Of a stretch of DNA of 64,000 nt, positions 1 to 12,621 are shown in pieces; position 1 is the first letter of the stretch, and the number at the start of each line of letters is the position of its first letter. A program made the translations under genes and the position numbers. The stretch is from Rosenbergiella gaditana (GTDB lineage Bacteria > Pseudomonadota > Gammaproteobacteria > Enterobacterales > Enterobacteriaceae). The stretch covers positions 1 through 64,000 of the forward strand of contig NZ_JABBFR010000017.1 of NCBI RefSeq assembly GCF_018494065.1. Direction: 5' to 3'. Below the pieces are notes generated by a model that saw only the letters and a program-made list of their open reading frames with translations, did not search any database and was not told the DNA's origin.

Positions 1-78
1 GCCGAACTCAGAAGTGAAACGCCGTAGCGCCGATGGTAGTGTGGGGTCTCCCCATGCGAGAGTAGGGAACTGCCAGGA
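1..78 (+). rRNA. rrf: 5S ribosomal RNA, 3' part
   Basis: The first bases match the 3' two thirds of enterobacterial 5S rRNA (AACGCCGTAGCGCC, then GGGGTCTCCCCATGCGAGAG, then AACTGCCAGG). The gene begins before the window. It marks the end of an rRNA operon directly upstream of metA. The exact 3' end is uncertain by one or two bases. Confidence 0.95.
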
Positions 79-86
79 TCCTTTTA

Positions 87-118
87 AAAAAGGCCACCTT
101 TATAGGTGGCCTTTTTGC
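87..118 (+). terminator. rRNA operon terminator
   Basis: A GC-rich stem (GGCCACC at 92-98 pairing with GGTGGCC at 105-111) with a six-base loop is followed by a T-run. This is a classic intrinsic terminator just after the 5S gene. Confidence 0.93.
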
Positions 119-202
119 TTTTCTCTTTTTATTCTAAGCTAAGCTGAAATTATTTCACCTACCTCTTCCATTACTCGACAGGTTATCGCTACCGCGATAT
201 AT

Positions 203-226
203 TGGCTATCTGGACGTCTAAATTGA
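203..226 (+). promoter_or_regulatory. MetJ operator (tandem met boxes)
   Basis: Tandem 8-mers related to the MetJ consensus AGACGTCT lie about 20 bases before metA, the best reading CTGGACGTCT. The segment closely resembles the operator I recall in front of E. coli metA. MetJ with S-adenosylmethionine would repress metA here. The call rests on pattern and position. Confidence 0.65.
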
Positions 227-245
227 GTTTTGAGGATTAAGGGTT

Positions 246-1175
246 ATGCCGATTAAAGTCCCTGATGAGCTTCCTGCAGTGAATCTTTTGCGTAATGAAA
301 ATGTGTTTGTTATGACTGATACACGCGCACATCTCCAAAATATTCGCCCATTAAAGGTACTGATCCTAAACTTAATGCCAAAAAAAATTGAGACGGAAAA
401 TCAATTTCTGCGTCTATTATCTAATTCTCCGTTGCAACTCGATATTCAACTTTTGCGTATTGATAATAGAGCATCACGTAATACGCCAACAGAGCACCTC
501 AATACCTTTTATCGTAACTTTGAAGACATCAAGGATGAGAATTACGATGGACTTATTATTACGGGGGCACCATTAGGCTTAGTCGATTTCGATGATGTTG
601 CCTATTGGCCACAGATCAGTGAGGTATTGAGCTGGGCGAAAAAGCACGTTACTTCAACGCTGTGTGTATGCTGGGCAGTGCAAGCGGCTTTAAATATTCT
701 TTATAATGTCCCTAAAAAAACCTTAGAAGAAAAAATATCAGGCGTTTATGAGCATCTGAATTTAGAGCCTCATGCCTTGCTAACTCGGGGGTTTGATGAA
801 ATCTTTCTTGCTCCGCATTCCCGCTATGCCGCCTTTCCAGTCGATATGATTGAAACACACACTGATTTAGATATCTTAGCCAGCTCTGAACAAGCCGGGG
901 CTTATCTCATGGCATCCCGAGATAAGCGATTGGTACTAGTGACGGGTCATCCTGAATATGATGCTGGTACCTTGGCTTCAGAATTTTTTCGCGATAGCGA
1001 AGCCGGACTATTACCGATCTTGCCTGATAATTATTTTCCAGATAATAATCCCGCCAATAAACCTAAAGCGACATGGAGAAGTCACGGGCACTTACTTTTC
1101 GCTAACTGGCTCAATTATTACGTATACCAAATCACGCCTTTCGACCTTCGAGAGATGAATCCCACTTTAGAATAA
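246..1175 (+). CDS. metA: Homoserine O-succinyltransferase
   Basis: MetA transfers a succinyl group from succinyl-CoA to homoserine, the first committed step of methionine synthesis in the cytoplasm. The 309-residue product has the length and start ([11 protein letters not shown]) of enterobacterial MetA. The catalytic cysteine lies in VCWAVQAAL (Cys142), and the His/Glu pair is in the GHPEYD segment. The gene follows the rRNA terminator and met boxes, so it is probably a MetJ-repressed single gene. The E. coli neighbours aceBAK, iclR and metH are not here. Confidence 0.97.
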   Translation: MPIKVPDELPAVNLLRNENVFVMTDTRAHLQNIRPLKVLILNLMPKKIETENQFLRLLSNSPLQLDIQLLRIDNRASRNTPTEHLNTFYRNFEDIKDENYDGLIITGAPLGLVDFDDVAYWPQISEVLSWAKKHVTSTLCVCWAVQAALNILYNVPKKTLEEKISGVYEHLNLEPHALLTRGFDEIFLAPHSRYAAFPVDMIETHTDLDILASSEQAGAYLMASRDKRLVLVTGHPEYDAGTLASEFFRDSEAGLLPILPDNYFPDNNPANKPKATWRSHGHLLFANWLNYYVYQITPFDLREMNPTLE

Positions 1176-1263
1176 TGGGTTAACGCGACGCGCTCTTAAG
1201 GTTGTTTGATCGTAATTTTCGTCTACGCTTTTACGCATAATAGTAACGATAAAGCGGGGCGAA

Positions 1264-2883
1264 ATGCTTATATTACTCAATTTATTGGCCGCGATAGCCC
1301 TATTAGTATGGGGAACTCAGATCGTACGCTCAGGCATAATGCGTGTGTTTGGCGCAGACTTACGACGCGTATTGAGCCGTAGCGTGGAAAAAAAGCCTTT
1401 TGCTTTTTTGGCCGGGATAGGTGTCACAGCTTTAGTACAAAGCAGTAATGCCACGACGTTACTGGTTACCTCCTTTGTCGCACAGAATCTGATGACCTTA
1501 ACTCCAGCATTAACTGTGATTCTTGGGGCGGATGTCGGTACTGCGCTGATGGCTCGCGTGCTGACCTACGATCTCTCATGGCTTTCCCCATTGTTTATTT
1601 TTATTGGTGTCATACTTTTTATTAGTCGTAAACAGAGCCGAGCGGGACAAATTGGCCATACCTGTATTGGTCTTGGACTCATACTTCTCGCTTTACAGCT
1701 GATTGTCGAAGCCTCTCGACCTATCACTCATGCCGCGGGGGTACAGATCCTATTCTCCTCCCTGACTGGGGATATATTGTTGGATGCACTGGTCGGTGCC
1801 TTCTTCGCTATGGTCAGTTACTCCAGCCTTGCTGCGGTACTGATCACCGCAACGCTGACGACAACAGAGGTGATTGCACTGAAAGTCGCACTTTGCTTAG
1901 TGGTTGGCGCTAACATTGGTAGTGGCATTTTAGCGTTACTGAATAGTGGTAAAGCGAGTGTAGAAAGTAAACAAGTCGCATTGGGTAGCCTACTCTTCAA
2001 GCTGATGGGAGCCGTGGTCGTATTACCTTTTATTGGTATCTTTGCACACCAACTCGATAAGTTAACTGTTTCCAGTGCGAATTTAGTGATCTTATTTCAT
2101 GTTTTTTATAATGTGGTTCGTTGTTTGCTGCTACTGCCTCTGACAGAAAAAATGGCGAGTTTATGTCAGCGCTGGATCCCGACAGGTCATCACGATTCAG
2201 AAAAATGTACCACAAGATATTTAGACCGGGCGGCGCTTGATACTCCCTCCTTAGCACTCGTTAATGCTGCCAGAGAAACACTGCGTATGGGGGACATCAT
2301 TGAAAAGATGATGGTTAGCCTCAAGCGTGCTTTTCAGGGGCAGCAAGGCGAAGAGAAGATAGTTACGCGTTATGACGACGAGGTCGATGCCTTGTATACC
2401 GGAATTAAACTCTATTTGGCACAAATTCCCAAAGAGGACCTTCAGCAGCAAGAATCTGAACGTTGGGCGGAGATCTTTAATACGGCAGTTAATTTAGAAC
2501 AGGCAGGGGATATTCTTGAGACGATGACTGTGGATGTCGCTGCAAAATCACTGGCGAACCAGAAACCATTTTCCACTGAGGGTTTAGAAGAGCTAAAAAT
2601 CTTATACGATAATCTGCTGGAAAATTTACAGCTCAGTCTCTCTGTCTTTATTTCGCAGGATCTTGACGCTGCCCGACGTTTACGCCGTTCTAAACATCAT
2701 TTTCGTCGACTGACTCAGCGTTACTCATTGACTCATGTTGAGCGATTATCGCACCAAAATAAACAAAGCCTTGAGACCAGTTCCCTGCATTTGGGGTTAC
2801 TGGGAGAAATGAAAAGATTGAATTCTCTATTTTGCTCGGTGGCATACGGAGTACTGGACCACCGTGAGGCGGATGAAGAATAA
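1264..2883 (+). CDS. yjbB: Na+/Pi cotransporter family protein (YjbB-like)
   Basis: The 539-residue product is an inner-membrane protein. It has two copies of the Na/Pi-cotransporter repeat (VQSSNATT near residue 60 and the YSSLAAV segment near residue 185) and a PhoU-like helical domain in the last 200 residues. E. coli YjbB has the same architecture and has been linked to phosphate export; transport direction here is inferred from that family. YjbB also lies between metA and lysC in E. coli, which supports orthology. Confidence 0.9.
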   Translation: MLILLNLLAAIALLVWGTQIVRSGIMRVFGADLRRVLSRSVEKKPFAFLAGIGVTALVQSSNATTLLVTSFVAQNLMTLTPALTVILGADVGTALMARVLTYDLSWLSPLFIFIGVILFISRKQSRAGQIGHTCIGLGLILLALQLIVEASRPITHAAGVQILFSSLTGDILLDALVGAFFAMVSYSSLAAVLITATLTTTEVIALKVALCLVVGANIGSGILALLNSGKASVESKQVALGSLLFKLMGAVVVLPFIGIFAHQLDKLTVSSANLVILFHVFYNVVRCLLLLPLTEKMASLCQRWIPTGHHDSEKCTTRYLDRAALDTPSLALVNAARETLRMGDIIEKMMVSLKRAFQGQQGEEKIVTRYDDEVDALYTGIKLYLAQIPKEDLQQQESERWAEIFNTAVNLEQAGDILETMTVDVAAKSLANQKPFSTEGLEELKILYDNLLENLQLSLSVFISQDLDAARRLRRSKHHFRRLTQRYSLTHVERLSHQNKQSLETSSLHLGLLGEMKRLNSLFCSVAYGVLDHREADEE

Positions 2884-2889
2884 AGCGAA

Positions 2890-2916
2890 GGCTCGACAGC
2901 AAAAGGTTGTCGAGCC
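2890..2916. terminator. Hairpin between convergent genes
   Basis: A perfect 9-bp stem (GGCTCGACA / TGTCGAGCC) sits between the convergent yjbB-like and panS-like genes. No long T-run follows on either strand, so it may serve as a weak bidirectional terminator or mRNA-end stabiliser. Confidence 0.6.
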
Positions 2917-2926
2917 TGAGAACGCC

Positions 2927-3841
2927 CTAGGAGGTTTTCTTTCCTGACCAATAACCGGACAATAGTGATCCGGAAATGTTATGCCAGACTGAGAAAAGCG
3001 CGCCAGGTAGTGCAGCCAGAGGCGAGAAATAGAGTTTACCTAAGGTTGCTGCAAGTCCAGAGTTTTGCATCCCCACTTCAAGGGCAAGGGTACGACAAAC
3101 GGACTCATTAAAGCCAAACAGTTTACCGCCCCAATATCCTGCTATCAGCCCAATGGCATTATGCAGGGTCACGGCGATAACCACGGTGAAGCCAACACTG
3201 GAGATATAGTGTTGGCTTCCAGCGACCACCGCAGCAATGATTAGTAAAATCGCGACCATTGACAGGGTGGGTAAATAAGGCTCAATCCGGTCAACGAATT
3301 TTTTGCAGCGATGATGCACAATCAACCCGAGACCAATGGGAATTAGGACTATCTTTATGATACTCCACAACATACCGGTAATATCGACTTGAATATGGGT
3401 GTCGACATATAAACGGGTCAGCAATGGGGTCGCGACTACCCCGACTAATGCCGATACCGAAGAAATCGTTACCGATAAGGCGACATCGCCCTTAGCCAGA
3501 TAAATCATCACATTTGACGCTGTACCACTGGCTACACTGCCGACCAATATCATTCCTGCGGCGAGATCAGCAGGCATATGCATTATCTTAGATAACCCAT
3601 AAGCGGCAGCCGGCATAACAAGATAGTGTAGAAATGTCCCTGCCAAAACCGGCGCGGGCCGGTTCAGTACCCGACGAAAGTCATCGAAACTTAACGTAAC
3701 ACCCATACCAAACATAATAAGCATTAATAGTTCGCTGACCCAAGGACCTATTGCAGTAAAGCCTATCGGCCGCCAATAGGCGACCGCAGATAACGCTACT
3801 GCCCATAAGGGGAACAACCGTGTCACCATGGCTAACATCAC
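2927..3841 (-). CDS. panS: Bile acid:sodium symporter family transporter, probable pantoate/ketopantoate carrier
   Basis: A 304-residue polytopic membrane protein of the BASS family, with about nine to ten hydrophobic segments. Family signatures include [11 protein letters not shown] near residue 46 and [12 protein letters not shown] near residue 101. Salmonella PanS imports ketopantoate/pantoate, and as I recall lies in the lysC neighbourhood; the name is given on family and position. The gene is downstream of lysC on the same strand with a 9-base gap, so they may be co-transcribed. Substrate is not provable from sequence alone. Confidence 0.75.
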   Translation of the reverse strand: MMLAMVTRLFPLWAVALSAVAYWRPIGFTAIGPWVSELLMLIMFGMGVTLSFDDFRRVLNRPAPVLAGTFLHYLVMPAAAYGLSKIMHMPADLAAGMILVGSVASGTASNVMIYLAKGDVALSVTISSVSALVGVVATPLLTRLYVDTHIQVDITGMLWSIIKIVLIPIGLGLIVHHRCKKFVDRIEPYLPTLSMVAILLIIAAVVAGSQHYISSVGFTVVIAVTLHNAIGLIAGYWGGKLFGFNESVCRTLALEVGMQNSGLAATLGKLYFSPLAALPGALFSVWHNISGSLLSGYWSGKKTS

Positions 3842-3850
3842 TAAAATTCC

Positions 3851-5206
3851 TTATTCAAAGAGATGTCGGTGAAGCGTTTGTACCGCGGCTTCTGCATCGT
3901 TACTGGGTAGCAAGAAACAGAGGTTATGTTCGCTTGCACCATAGCAAATTAAACGCAGATTAAAGGCGGATAGTACACCAAATACCTCTTTTCCCACTCC
4001 AGGAGATTGCGACAGTTTATTACCGATCAGCGCCACTAAAGATAAATTTTCCTCAACCTCCACACGGCATAATGCCGATAATTCAGTCAGTAACGCTTGA
4101 GTTAATAAACCACGGGCTTGGCTACTGGTATCAGTGGTATCTAGGGTTAAGGCAATACTGACTTCTGAGGTGGTAATCAAATCAACCGAAATATTATGGC
4201 GAGCAAGTACGGCGAACACTTCCGCTAAGAACCCACGGGCGTGCAGCATCTTCAAACTATGTAGAGTTAATAATGTTTGGCGTCGGCGCAATGTGAGGGC
4301 TCTAAAAAGAGGCTTCTCGTTAGTTTCATGATAGACGAAAGTGCCGCCATCATCAGGGGCTTTACTCGAGCCAACAAAGACCGGGATATTGTTGCGTACT
4401 GCGGGAAGCAGTGTGGCGGGATGTAGAACTTTTGCGCCAAAGGTCGCCATTTCAGCGGCCTCTTCAAATGAGATTTCTGCAATACGTTTTGCGGTGGGAA
4501 CCACTCGCGGATCGGTAGAGAAAATTCCTGTAACATCCGTCCAAATATCGATACGGCTTGCTTGTAAGGCCTCACCAAGTAAGGCTGCAGTATAATCACT
4601 TCCCCCGCGGCCTAACGTAGTCGTTCGCCCTTTTCCTTCACTGCCAATGAAACCTTGAGTGATGACGAGATTATCATTCAGGAGTGGAGCAAGGTATTGG
4701 GTAGCGAGCTCCCCCAAGATTTTAAGTTCAGGTTCTGCACTGCCAAAACGGTCACTAGTACGCATCACTTTACGTACATCAAACCACTTCACGGCGACGT
4801 TTCTCTCACGAATAAGCTCGGTAAACAACAGTGTCGACATCAGCTCACCGTGGCTAACGAGTTCATCGGTAAGTGCTAAGGATGTCGCGAGTGATGCGGC
4901 TTCAGATAACGTTGTGATGCTTTCGAGGATGCGATCAATTTCATCACGGACAACATCGGCGCTACTCAGATTATCGACAATCGCATACTGAATACGTCGC
5001 ACTTCATCAAGTAAAAAAGCACGGCGAGCGGTTTCTTGACCTGAGGCGAGTTCAACCAGAATATTGGTAATCCCGGCAGATGCAGAGAGTACAACGAGTT
5101 TAACGTCTGGATGACTGAGAACAATATCGGCACTGCGGGACATTGCTTCGAAATCAGCAACGCTGGTACCACCGAATTTTGCCACAATGAATGTGGATTG
5201 GGACAT
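3851..5206 (-). CDS. lysC: Lysine-sensitive aspartokinase III
   Basis: LysC phosphorylates aspartate, the first step towards lysine, threonine and methionine. The product has the KFGGTS kinase motif at the N-terminus, a GRGGSDYTAALL segment in the middle of the kinase domain, and C-terminal ACT repeats for lysine feedback. The ATG at 5206 is chosen over an upstream in-frame start because it gives MSQSTFIVAKFGG, is preceded by GAGGGTG, and yields 451 residues (E. coli has 449). A lysine riboswitch lies upstream. Confidence 0.96.
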   Translation of the reverse strand: MSQSTFIVAKFGGTSVADFEAMSRSADIVLSHPDVKLVVLSASAGITNILVELASGQETARRAFLLDEVRRIQYAIVDNLSSADVVRDEIDRILESITTLSEAASLATSLALTDELVSHGELMSTLLFTELIRERNVAVKWFDVRKVMRTSDRFGSAEPELKILGELATQYLAPLLNDNLVITQGFIGSEGKGRTTTLGRGGSDYTAALLGEALQASRIDIWTDVTGIFSTDPRVVPTAKRIAEISFEEAAEMATFGAKVLHPATLLPAVRNNIPVFVGSSKAPDDGGTFVYHETNEKPLFRALTLRRRQTLLTLHSLKMLHARGFLAEVFAVLARHNISVDLITTSEVSIALTLDTTDTSSQARGLLTQALLTELSALCRVEVEENLSLVALIGNKLSQSPGVGKEVFGVLSAFNLRLICYGASEHNLCFLLPSNDAEAAVQTLHRHLFE

Positions 5207-5329
5207 GCTTAACACCCTCGATTCTAAAAAATAAATAAACATTTCATTTTAGGTGAGGGATAAAGATACAGTCTACCTGTTCTCTACTCAGAAGCCCCCC
5301 ACCTAACGTCATTCACATCAATTGATGTA

Positions 5330-5475
5330 TTGGTGACAACTCAAGGGATTCAGCCCCCGTAGCCGACAAATAAACAGCCCGCATGTTTACCGTCTCGGCG
5401 TCACTCCCCCTGATATGTCGTCATTGAACACGGATTCTCTGACATACTGCCTGGGTGACGCGCCTCTTCTGATGC
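5330..5475 (-). ncRNA. Lysine riboswitch (L box) of lysC
   Basis: Read on the minus strand, the leader contains the hallmark segments AGAAGAGGCGCG, AGGGGGAGTGACGCCGAG and GGGGCTGAATCCC in order. These match the conserved core of the lysC lysine aptamer. Lysine binding lowers lysC expression in known examples. The downstream leader (about 5240-5320) can form a TTAGGTG/CACCTAA stem without a canonical U-tract, which suggests translational or decay control rather than a simple terminator. Outer boundaries are approximate. Confidence 0.93.
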
Positions 5476-7472
<1,997 letters not shown>

Positions 7473-7491
7473 GTTTTGGGCTAAGAAGCAT

Positions 7492-7517
7492 AAAAGCGGC
7501 TATTGAGCCGCTTTTTT
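7492..7517 (+). terminator. pgi terminator
   Basis: AAAAGCGGC pairs with GCCGCTTTTTT around a six-base loop, 20 bases after the pgi stop. Confidence 0.93.
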
Positions 7518-7608
7518 ATTTACTGATAAAAAACGGTATTTATTGAGATATCTGTCACATTAAAGCATTATTATTTTAGCTCTCCTATCATAAAAATGAG
7601 TAAAAATA

Positions 7609-8028
7609 ATGAATGATCAAGTTGTTACACCAAGAGTTCCGCGAGCGATTGCAAACTTTTTACAGTGGGTATTGAATATCGGCCTCATCGTGTTAGCTGG
7701 GATTTTGGCTGTGTTTTTAGGCAAAGAGACGGTTAACCTAGTGGCAGTACTGTTTCACCGAGGCGAAGAGCAATCTGCCTACTTATTGATTGAAGGGATT
7801 GTCATCTATTTTCTCTATTTTGAGTTTATCGCGCTAATAATCAAGTACTTCTTATCTGGGTATCACTTTCCATTACGCTACTTTATCTACATTGGTATTA
7901 CCGCAATTGTTCGCTTAATTATTGTTGATCACAAAAACCCATTGGATACCCTGATCTATTCTGCGGCAATCTTGGTTTTGGTGGTGACGCTTTGGTTAGC
8001 GAATAGCCGACGACTAAAAAGAGAGTAG
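7609..8028 (+). CDS. psiE: Phosphate-starvation-inducible protein PsiE
   Basis: A 139-residue membrane protein with four predicted hydrophobic segments and the PsiE family layout ([19 protein letters not shown] near residue 64, then DHKNPLDTL). E. coli PsiE is 136 residues, is induced by phosphate starvation, and lies between pgi and ubiC as here. The biochemical role is unknown. Confidence 0.92.
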   Translation: MNDQVVTPRVPRAIANFLQWVLNIGLIVLAGILAVFLGKETVNLVAVLFHRGEEQSAYLLIEGIVIYFLYFEFIALIIKYFLSGYHFPLRYFIYIGITAIVRLIIVDHKNPLDTLIYSAAILVLVVTLWLANSRRLKRE

Positions 8029-8073
8029 CCGTAAAGCCACGCGAGTCGGCAGAAGATTAACGGATACTCTGTT

Positions 8074-8661
8074 ATGATTAACGACATTCCTAGGTTAATT
8101 TGGAAGCATTTCATGCATGACCACTCAATGCAGCAATTAATGACCCATAACTTTCGCGCCCTTATCGACGGCGAATGTACGCCAGATATTCATTCATGGC
8201 TGGTGGATGAATCTTCTATGACAGCACGATTAGAAGCCTATTGTCAGAAACTAGAGGTTAGGGTCGTCAAAGAAGGATTCTTTCCTGAGCATGCGCTGAC
8301 GGCCGAAGAGTATTGTTTAGTCGTCGACCAAGCGGGGAAACAGCGTTTTTGGTTGCGAGAAGTACAACTTATAGTGGACGGTAAACCTTGGTTAGCGGGC
8401 AGAACTGTTATTCCTGAAAGCACCTTACAAGGCCCTGAAGCCGCATTAATGGCCTTAGGCACACGACCGCTAGGACATTATTTATTTCAAACATCATCAT
8501 TATGCCGAGATTTTCTGACACCCGGCATGATTAGTGGGTTATGGGCTAGACGCTCACTGTTACGCCTCGCAGGAAAACCGCTATTAGTGACAGAAATGTT
8601 TTTACCCGCGTCACCACTTTACCCGCTATTGGCAACAGGATCTTTACCGTGCGCTCTGTAA
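8074..8661 (+). CDS. ubiC: Chorismate pyruvate-lyase
   Basis: UbiC removes pyruvate from chorismate to give 4-hydroxybenzoate, the first step of ubiquinone synthesis. Conserved blocks are [25 protein letters not shown] and [16 protein letters not shown]. At 195 residues it is longer than E. coli UbiC; the extra residues are N-terminal, and later ATG codons (MQQLM or MTHNF) are possible true starts. Its end overlaps ubiA by 13 bases, indicating an operon. Confidence 0.93.
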   Translation: MINDIPRLIWKHFMHDHSMQQLMTHNFRALIDGECTPDIHSWLVDESSMTARLEAYCQKLEVRVVKEGFFPEHALTAEEYCLVVDQAGKQRFWLREVQLIVDGKPWLAGRTVIPESTLQGPEAALMALGTRPLGHYLFQTSSLCRDFLTPGMISGLWARRSLLRLAGKPLLVTEMFLPASPLYPLLATGSLPCAL

Positions 8662-9530
8662 CCTCATCAAAAATAAAAGCTTACCTGCAATTAATGCGGC
8701 TAGATAAGCCAATCGGCACACTTCTTTTACTTTGGCCAACGTTTTGGGCCTTATGGCTATCGGGTATGTCATTTCCACCACTCTCGGTACTCATTGTATT
8801 TACCTTAGGCGTCATCTTTATGCGGGCGGCTGGGTGTGTGGTGAATGACTATGCCGATCGTCATATTGATGGACACGTAGAGCGGACTAAGCATCGCCCC
8901 CTAGCCAGTGGTCGAGTGACGGCTAAAGAAGCTAAAGTATTATTTTTAGTCTTGGTACTTTGCTCATTCTTATTAGTACTGACCATGAATGGTATGACGA
9001 TCGCCCTCTCTATTGGAGGTGTTATTCTTGCATCAATTTATCCCTTCATGAAGCGCTATACCCACTTACCGCAAGTTGTGTTAGGTGCGGCTTTTGGGTG
9101 GGCGATACCGATGTCGTGGGCAGCAGTAACGGAAACCTTACCTAGCGTGTGTTGGCTGCTCTTTTTTGCCAATATCTGCTGGACTGTCGCCTATGATACT
9201 CAATACGCGATGGTGGATCGTAACGATGATCTTAAGATTGGGGTAAAATCAACAGCCATTCTTTTTGGTCGGCATGATCGTACTATTATTGGGTTGTTGC
9301 AGTTCAGTACACTCTTTTTGCTGGTATTAGTGGGTCGGTTGCTCCAGCTCAATGTCTTTTATTACGGTGGATTAGTGGTAGCGGCAATACTCTTTGTATG
9401 GCAGCAGAAGCTTATCTACCATCGTGAGCGTGGAGCCTGTTTCCAAGCTTTCTTAAATAATAATTATGTCGGGTTAGTGATTTTTGCCGGAGTGATTTTA
9501 AATATCCTGCCTTTTATTAATCTGATGTAA
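8649..9530 (+). CDS. ubiA: 4-hydroxybenzoate octaprenyltransferase
   Basis: UbiA attaches the octaprenyl tail to 4-hydroxybenzoate in the inner membrane. Both Asp-rich metal-diphosphate motifs are visible: NDYADRHID near residue 73 and [13 protein letters not shown] near residue 180. The 293-residue length matches the family. The GTG start at 8649 lies inside the ubiC end, consistent with translational coupling to ubiC. Confidence 0.96.
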   Translation: MRSVTSSKIKAYLQLMRLDKPIGTLLLLWPTFWALWLSGMSFPPLSVLIVFTLGVIFMRAAGCVVNDYADRHIDGHVERTKHRPLASGRVTAKEAKVLFLVLVLCSFLLVLTMNGMTIALSIGGVILASIYPFMKRYTHLPQVVLGAAFGWAIPMSWAAVTETLPSVCWLLFFANICWTVAYDTQYAMVDRNDDLKIGVKSTAILFGRHDRTIIGLLQFSTLFLLVLVGRLLQLNVFYYGGLVVAAILFVWQQKLIYHRERGACFQAFLNNNYVGLVIFAGVILNILPFINLM

Positions 9531-9543
9531 ACCAGGTATTGAT

Positions 9544-9578
9544 AAAAAAAGGCGACCAAGAGTGAGGTCGCCTTTTTT
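9544..9578. terminator. Bidirectional terminator ubiA / plsB
   Basis: GGCGACC (9551-9557) pairs with GGTCGCC (9566-9572), flanked by an A-run and a T-run, so it can end transcription from both convergent genes. Confidence 0.93.
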
Positions 9579-9589
9579 GTGTCTGATTT

Positions 9590-12040
9590 TTAGCTATTAT
9601 CAGGCAGAATATTATCTGAATTTTCAATCGTCTGCCTAACATCGCGATTCATCAAATTCAGCAGTAGGTTACGCATCACAATTGATTTATCGATATCTGC
9701 ATCATCACGATCGCTGATATAGCCTTCGTCACGTAAAGTTAAAACCAAGCCCGTGAACACCGCTTTATCGAAAAACTCCGGTGCATTAATACCATGTAGA
9801 ACGGATAAGCGCTGGGCGAGCGTTCGACTCTCTTTTTCGAGGGTGCCGCGGTTAATGGCAGGTTTAGCGCTAAGAATCGTAAAGGTTATGGCATAACGCT
9901 GCAGCGTTTCACGCACACCTGCTGCGAGAAGCTGTAGAGTGCGATACCTCTGTGCTGAGGTGGCGGCAACAATATTTTCGGATTCTGTAATCAGCGCCTG
10001 ACGACACAATTCATTAAGCAATAGCTTGATGGTTGGCTCTAGTTGCTCATCGCTCCAATGTAAGAACAGCTCACGCTTAAGCATTGGATAAATCAGTTTA
10101 ACTTGCTTAAATAACTCATCATAAGTCAGCGACTTATGCTGCAGAATGATGCTGGCCAACAAAGAAGGTAAAACTAAAAGGTGATGAATATTATTACGGT
10201 AATAGGTCATTAGTACTGCTTGCTCTCTAGGCAGTACAATGATCTCGCCCAATGTATCTTGCTCAATTGAGAACTTATTCATCTCAAGAGCATGATCAAG
10301 AAGCTCCTGCGGAGTCATGTCAGGCAGGGTAGATTCCGAAGAGTAAGGAACATTACGCAATAATTCGCTGTAACAGGTAAGCTGATCAAGTAGCTGCTCA
10401 CGGGTTAGGGAGCGTTGACGTGAAGCTAATAACGCCGTCACGCATAGATTCATCGCATTCGCCGCCCCTGCGTTGTTAATACGGGTCATTACCTGTTCCG
10501 CAATATCGTTTACTGCTGGGGTCAACCATGTTGGGCGCTGAACTTCAATGGGGTCAATATCATCACGCCAGTTTGGAACATGCTGGTTAAGATAGGTATT
10601 GAGAGGTAGCGGTTCACCGAAGTTAACAAAGCCTTCACCGAGATTACGCAGTTTTCTTAACCCACGGATCATTTGTAAGAAGCCTTCTTTTTCCTTGGTC
10701 GCTCCTCTTAATTCTTTGGCGTAGGTAGCGACTTCCATAACATGCTCATAGCCAATATAAATCGGGACTAAGGTAATAGGGCGATTGGTACCGCGTAACA
10801 TAGCCTGTAATGTCATGGTTAGGGTACCCGTCTTAGGGTCCAGTAAGCGACCGGTACGAGAACGTCCCCCTTCAACGAAATACTCAACCGAATACCCGCG
10901 GCTAAATAACTCGCCTAAATATTCACGGAAAACCGTGGAATAGAGCTTATTTCCCTTAAAGGTCCGACGAATAAAGAAAGCCCCAAGATGACGGAAGATA
11001 GGGCCGGCTGGCCAAAAGTTAAGGTTAATCCCGGCTGCGATATGTGGCGGTACTAAGCCTTGGTGGTACAGTACATAGGAAAGTAGAAGGTAATCCATAT
11101 GACTGCGATGGCAAGGTACATAAACCAGTTCATGCCCATCTTGAGCCAATTGGCGAATACGTTCGCCCCCATTTACTGTAATGCCTTTATACAAACGGCT
11201 CCATAACCAGCTCATTATACGGTCAGTAATCCGAATGGCCTCGTAGGTAAAGTCAGCAGCAATCTCTTCCATCATCTCGACCGCATTCTTCTGCGCTTCA
11301 TCATGAGTGATTTTTTTAGAACGCGCTTCATCTTCGACCGCTTTCGCAATGGCAGGGGATTGAAGAAGCTTATTAAACAGTTGTTGGCGAGCGGGTAAAC
11401 TTGGACCTACTGCTGCTAACCGTTGGCGTGAAAAATGGATGTGTGCAACTCGCGCTAATTTTTGTGCAATCGACTTATCGGTACCATGCTCGTCGGCCAT
11501 TTGGCGCATTGAGACTTTTGCAGAGAAGCGCACAAAGCTATCACGGCCCAGCCACAGCACCGCAAACAGTTTTTGTAATCCATTCAGTTCACGCAAAGAA
11601 GGTCCCGGTTCACCGTTAATTTCACGGGCTGGTGCACGGCCAAACATCACTGAAACAGGAACTAACTGGACATCTAATGCAGGATTATTTTTATGCAGAT
11701 CAAGATAGTCATGGAAAATTTTCACTGACTCTTGATTTGGTGTAAAAGAGGGGAATACGCGTGGTCCATCATGCATGAACACGTAGCGAGGTAATAGTAC
11801 GCCATCTATCTCTATCGGAATTAACGGATCGGGGAGGTCATGCTTCAAGCATTGCGTCCGCAATGCGAGCAAATCCGTTTTGGAATCGTAGGGGAAAACG
11901 TACATAATAGGACGCGTTGAATCGAGACCCAATTCAGTGACTGGATCTCCAGGAATTACCCGACTTTTAACGATAAAAGAGAGGGGTAAGTTTAATAATT
12001 TATAAAGTAAATCACGCCAACCTGACATATATGAATTCAT
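9590..12040 (-). CDS. plsB: Glycerol-3-phosphate acyltransferase
   Basis: PlsB makes lysophosphatidate at the inner membrane, the first step of phospholipid synthesis. The protein carries the acyltransferase HX4D motif (HRSHMD, about residue 310), then GAFFIRR, the EGGRSRTGR block and the VPIYIGYE block, in the canonical order. Reading from 12040 gives 816 residues; an ATG at 12028 (MSGW) gives a start like E. coli PlsB (807 residues). Spacing to GAGG is poor for both, so the start is open. Confidence 0.96.
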   Translation of the reverse strand: MNSYMSGWRDLLYKLLNLPLSFIVKSRVIPGDPVTELGLDSTRPIMYVFPYDSKTDLLALRTQCLKHDLPDPLIPIEIDGVLLPRYVFMHDGPRVFPSFTPNQESVKIFHDYLDLHKNNPALDVQLVPVSVMFGRAPAREINGEPGPSLRELNGLQKLFAVLWLGRDSFVRFSAKVSMRQMADEHGTDKSIAQKLARVAHIHFSRQRLAAVGPSLPARQQLFNKLLQSPAIAKAVEDEARSKKITHDEAQKNAVEMMEEIAADFTYEAIRITDRIMSWLWSRLYKGITVNGGERIRQLAQDGHELVYVPCHRSHMDYLLLSYVLYHQGLVPPHIAAGINLNFWPAGPIFRHLGAFFIRRTFKGNKLYSTVFREYLGELFSRGYSVEYFVEGGRSRTGRLLDPKTGTLTMTLQAMLRGTNRPITLVPIYIGYEHVMEVATYAKELRGATKEKEGFLQMIRGLRKLRNLGEGFVNFGEPLPLNTYLNQHVPNWRDDIDPIEVQRPTWLTPAVNDIAEQVMTRINNAGAANAMNLCVTALLASRQRSLTREQLLDQLTCYSELLRNVPYSSESTLPDMTPQELLDHALEMNKFSIEQDTLGEIIVLPREQAVLMTYYRNNIHHLLVLPSLLASIILQHKSLTYDELFKQVKLIYPMLKRELFLHWSDEQLEPTIKLLLNELCRQALITESENIVAATSAQRYRTLQLLAAGVRETLQRYAITFTILSAKPAINRGTLEKESRTLAQRLSVLHGINAPEFFDKAVFTGLVLTLRDEGYISDRDDADIDKSIVMRNLLLNLMNRDVRQTIENSDNILPDNS

Positions 12041-12152
12041 AGCCTCTTAAATGAGCAAAGCGCGATCATCATAACAGAAACGTTTCCGAAGATCTGTCCA
12101 GTAGAAATGTAATATCGGGCTGTATCACAGCTCTTAAGGGAGAAAAGGATTA

Positions 12153-12533
12153 ATGACTAACCAAGTTACCGGGCTGCGTCGTATTTTTAACGCAGCAGGT
12201 TATTCATGGAAAGGTTTTAAAGCCGCATGGCAGCACGAGGCGGCCTTTCGGCAAGAAGCACTTCTTGGAGTAATTGGCACGCTTATAGCGCTAGCTCTCC
12301 CGGTATCCATTCTAGCCAAACTAGTACTTATCGGCTCAATGGTATTAGTGATTATTGTTGAACTGCTAAACAGTGCGATCGAAGCGGTTGTGGATCGCTT
12401 TGGGGGAGAGTGGCACACACTTTCCGGACGCGCTAAAGATATGGGGTCTGCTGCAGTTCTTCTGGCGCTACTTTGGTCATTGGCGGTGTGGATAGTCTTA
12501 CTCATTGAGAGTTGGCACTATTATTTCCCATAA
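12153..12533 (+). CDS. dgkA: Diacylglycerol kinase
   Basis: A 126-residue small membrane enzyme that phosphorylates diacylglycerol to recycle it from membrane-derived oligosaccharide synthesis. Family blocks are AWQHEAAFRQE, the catalytic-site segment VELLNSAIEAVVDR, and AKDMGSAAVLL. The divergent position relative to plsB is as in E. coli. Confidence 0.97.
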   Translation: MTNQVTGLRRIFNAAGYSWKGFKAAWQHEAAFRQEALLGVIGTLIALALPVSILAKLVLIGSMVLVIIVELLNSAIEAVVDRFGGEWHTLSGRAKDMGSAAVLLALLWSLAVWIVLLIESWHYYFP

Positions 12534-12578
12534 ACCCCACCGATTTATCCTTGATGCTAGTTTCTATTTATAAAATAC

Positions 12579-12613
12579 CTGTATATACTCACAGAGACTG
12601 TATAAACAACCAG
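12579..12613 (+). promoter_or_regulatory. Two LexA boxes in the lexA promoter
   Basis: Two LexA operators in tandem, CTGTATATACTCACAG (12579-12594) and CTGTATAAACAACCAG (12598-12613), lie just before the lexA ribosome-binding site. This doubled arrangement is the known autoregulatory site of enterobacterial lexA. Confidence 0.96.
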
Positions 12614-12621
12614 GGGGTCGG